In this document: positions 53,871 through 64,000 of the stretch, in pieces
Layout: every line of letters starts with the position of its first letter
Numbering within the stretch: position 1 is the stretch's first letter
Source: Brachyhypopomus gauderio
Lineage: Eukaryota; Chordata; Actinopteri; Gymnotiformes; Hypopomidae
Reading direction: 5' to 3'
Assembly: GCF_052324685.1 (NCBI RefSeq)
Contig: NC_135221.1
Span: forward strand, 6,661,875-6,725,874
DNA length: 64,000 nt
Notes under the pieces: model-generated
What the model was told of the DNA's origin: nothing
Database searches by the model: none
The model's input: the letters and a program-made list of their open reading frames with translations, nothing else
Position numbers and translations under genes: made by a program

Positions 53871-55185
53871 GGTACTTTGAACATCAGATATGTTGCACGT
53901 CAGTTATGCTCTACGAAAATCTAAATAGCCAGGTCACAGAAAACGAAATAATAGATCATTGATCTTTAATGTCAACGTAAATCGGAAACGAGAACGTATT
54001 TTTCCGATTGTAGTTCCTTAACACGACGTATATCCGAGAGGAAGGTTGCCAAGCATGCTACACGAGGAGCACGAACTTGGGGGCATTTGTTGAAGATAAT
54101 AAACTCATGTTTACGCTTTTAACCATTACGCAGCACTAGTAAGCGTGAAAGGGGGTGTTGGCAGAGATGTGTACGCAGCAGCTATGCATGCATCTCCAGG
54201 TCTACAGGTCAGAGCGTACATATTAACAAACATTAACAGGGGGGACAGATCATTCCCGAAGGGGATCTACATATAAATTATTTTAGATATTTCAGAATTG
54301 CAGCAACCGACTGTAGTAGAGTGTAGCCTAACGTCAGTGAGTTGTTTTCATAAAACGATCACGGTCAAAATGCATCGAACATAATCTGAACATAATTTGG
54401 AGTTCTCTAGTACACTCTCTACAAAATATTTTAATTGCCATGGTAATTTAGGTACATGGAAGGGTAATAGTAAGTCCACGCCTAACCATGTCGCTGTTGG
54501 ATGTTTAAGTGCAAACTAGCCAGGGAAACATGCCATATTGATTAATATTACATTGCCTGCCTCATCGGCGCAGATGGAAATTCTGAAGTGAGGGGGGCCA
54601 AGCTGTACAATATATACGTTTATGCTTGTAGATGCTGGAGGGGACATGTCCCCCCGTCCCCAGTGCCATCTGCGCCCCTGGCCTGCCTTCAGTACACGAT
54701 GGCTTTGCGACACATCCGAAGATATAGACATAGAAGATAAGAGGACCCGTGTAGAGGTCATGAGACTTTGACATGAATTGAATCTTATTAAAAGTCGCTA
54801 TGAATCATGATTAATACAACAAATGACATGGGTTTTATAACGTAAAAGAGACACAGCAGGTTTTGAATGTAACAAAAATAAAGCATTTGGAGTTTCCATC
54901 AAGTTCAGATTAGGTGACGTTTGCCGGACTTTCATAACGGACGTAATTGATGGCCACGTAACTAAATTTTTATTAGGGTTCACACACATAGTGTGGGAAA
55001 CCTATTTTATTTATTTTTTTTGTAAACTACTGAAGAAAAATATTTTGAAGAGTTTTATTTTTAAAAGAAGCTTTCACCTGCAACTAACATGTTCGTCCAG
55101 TTTCTATAGAGAACAGTCCTATGGGGTTGGTCTGTTCCCCAGTAGTCGAGGACCGGCGGGTTGGGCTTAACCAAACGACACCAAG
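53871..55185. other. Intergenic between ints5 and ganab
   Basis: No gene recognised; short ORFs here look like chance. The last 80 bp before the ganab start become GC-rich and should include its promoter. Confidence 0.45.

Positions 55186-64000
<8,815 letters not shown>

Overview
This window is vertebrate nuclear DNA, almost certainly from a ray-finned (teleost) fish. Its genes are split into many short exons with GT-AG introns. Long (GT)n and (CT)n microsatellites are abundant, and there are Tc1-like, hAT and non-LTR retroelement copies of types common in fish. The genes have human counterparts on chromosome 11q12-q13 (CCDC88B, ROM1, SCYL1, PLAAT, INTS5, GANAB), so this is a conserved-synteny block. 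No bacterial features, CRISPR arrays or convincing tRNA/rRNA genes were seen.

Layout, left to right. 1-9624, minus: 5' portion of a CCDC88/girdin-family gene (best fit ccdc88b), 17 exons in phase from the initiator Met, with the 3' end off the left edge. 11570-16295, minus: a photoreceptor tetraspanin (rom1/prph2 family), 350 codons in five exons. 16720-21030: a degraded tandem-duplication copy carrying a deleted Tc1-like transposon. 21751-24141, minus: an unrecognised 327-codon gene with a C-terminal coiled coil, six phase-consistent exons and a small Tc1 derivative in its first intron. 24600-25170: a LINE 3' end. 25355-33420: the better-preserved duplicate, containing an unusual putative multi-exon transcription unit (about 27.7-33.4 kb) in which most intron 3' ends carry a G-run before the pyrimidine tract. 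34054-34945: a second LINE 3' end. 35691-43522, plus: scyl1, complete, 18 coding exons, 868 codons. 45358-47400, minus: a PLAAT (HRASLS/LRAT-like) phospholipase/acyltransferase gene, 178 codons. 49698-53286, plus: ints5, a small first coding exon plus one 3-kb exon, 1021 codons. 55186 to the right edge, plus: ganab, the glucosidase II catalytic subunit, 16 exons seen, running off the window just after the catalytic acid/base aspartate.

The neighbours do not form one pathway. They are mostly housekeeping genes (Golgi/COPI trafficking, Integrator, ER glycoprotein quality control) with a photoreceptor gene and an actin/microtubule-linked coiled-coil gene, kept together by synteny. The most notable points are: the nested tandem duplication around 16.7-33.9 kb and its enigmatic G-run-rich transcription unit; two extra introns in the tetraspanin gene whose three 5' exons still total exactly 581 nt; a 66-bp minisatellite in scyl1 that repeats an acceptor-like sequence up to the real acceptor; (UG)n tracts abutting several 3' splice sites; and a hAT element with perfect 8-bp target duplications in a ganab intron. 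All exon boundaries were assigned by eye from splice consensus, reading phase and remembered family sequences. No alignment was run, and single-base errors are possible.
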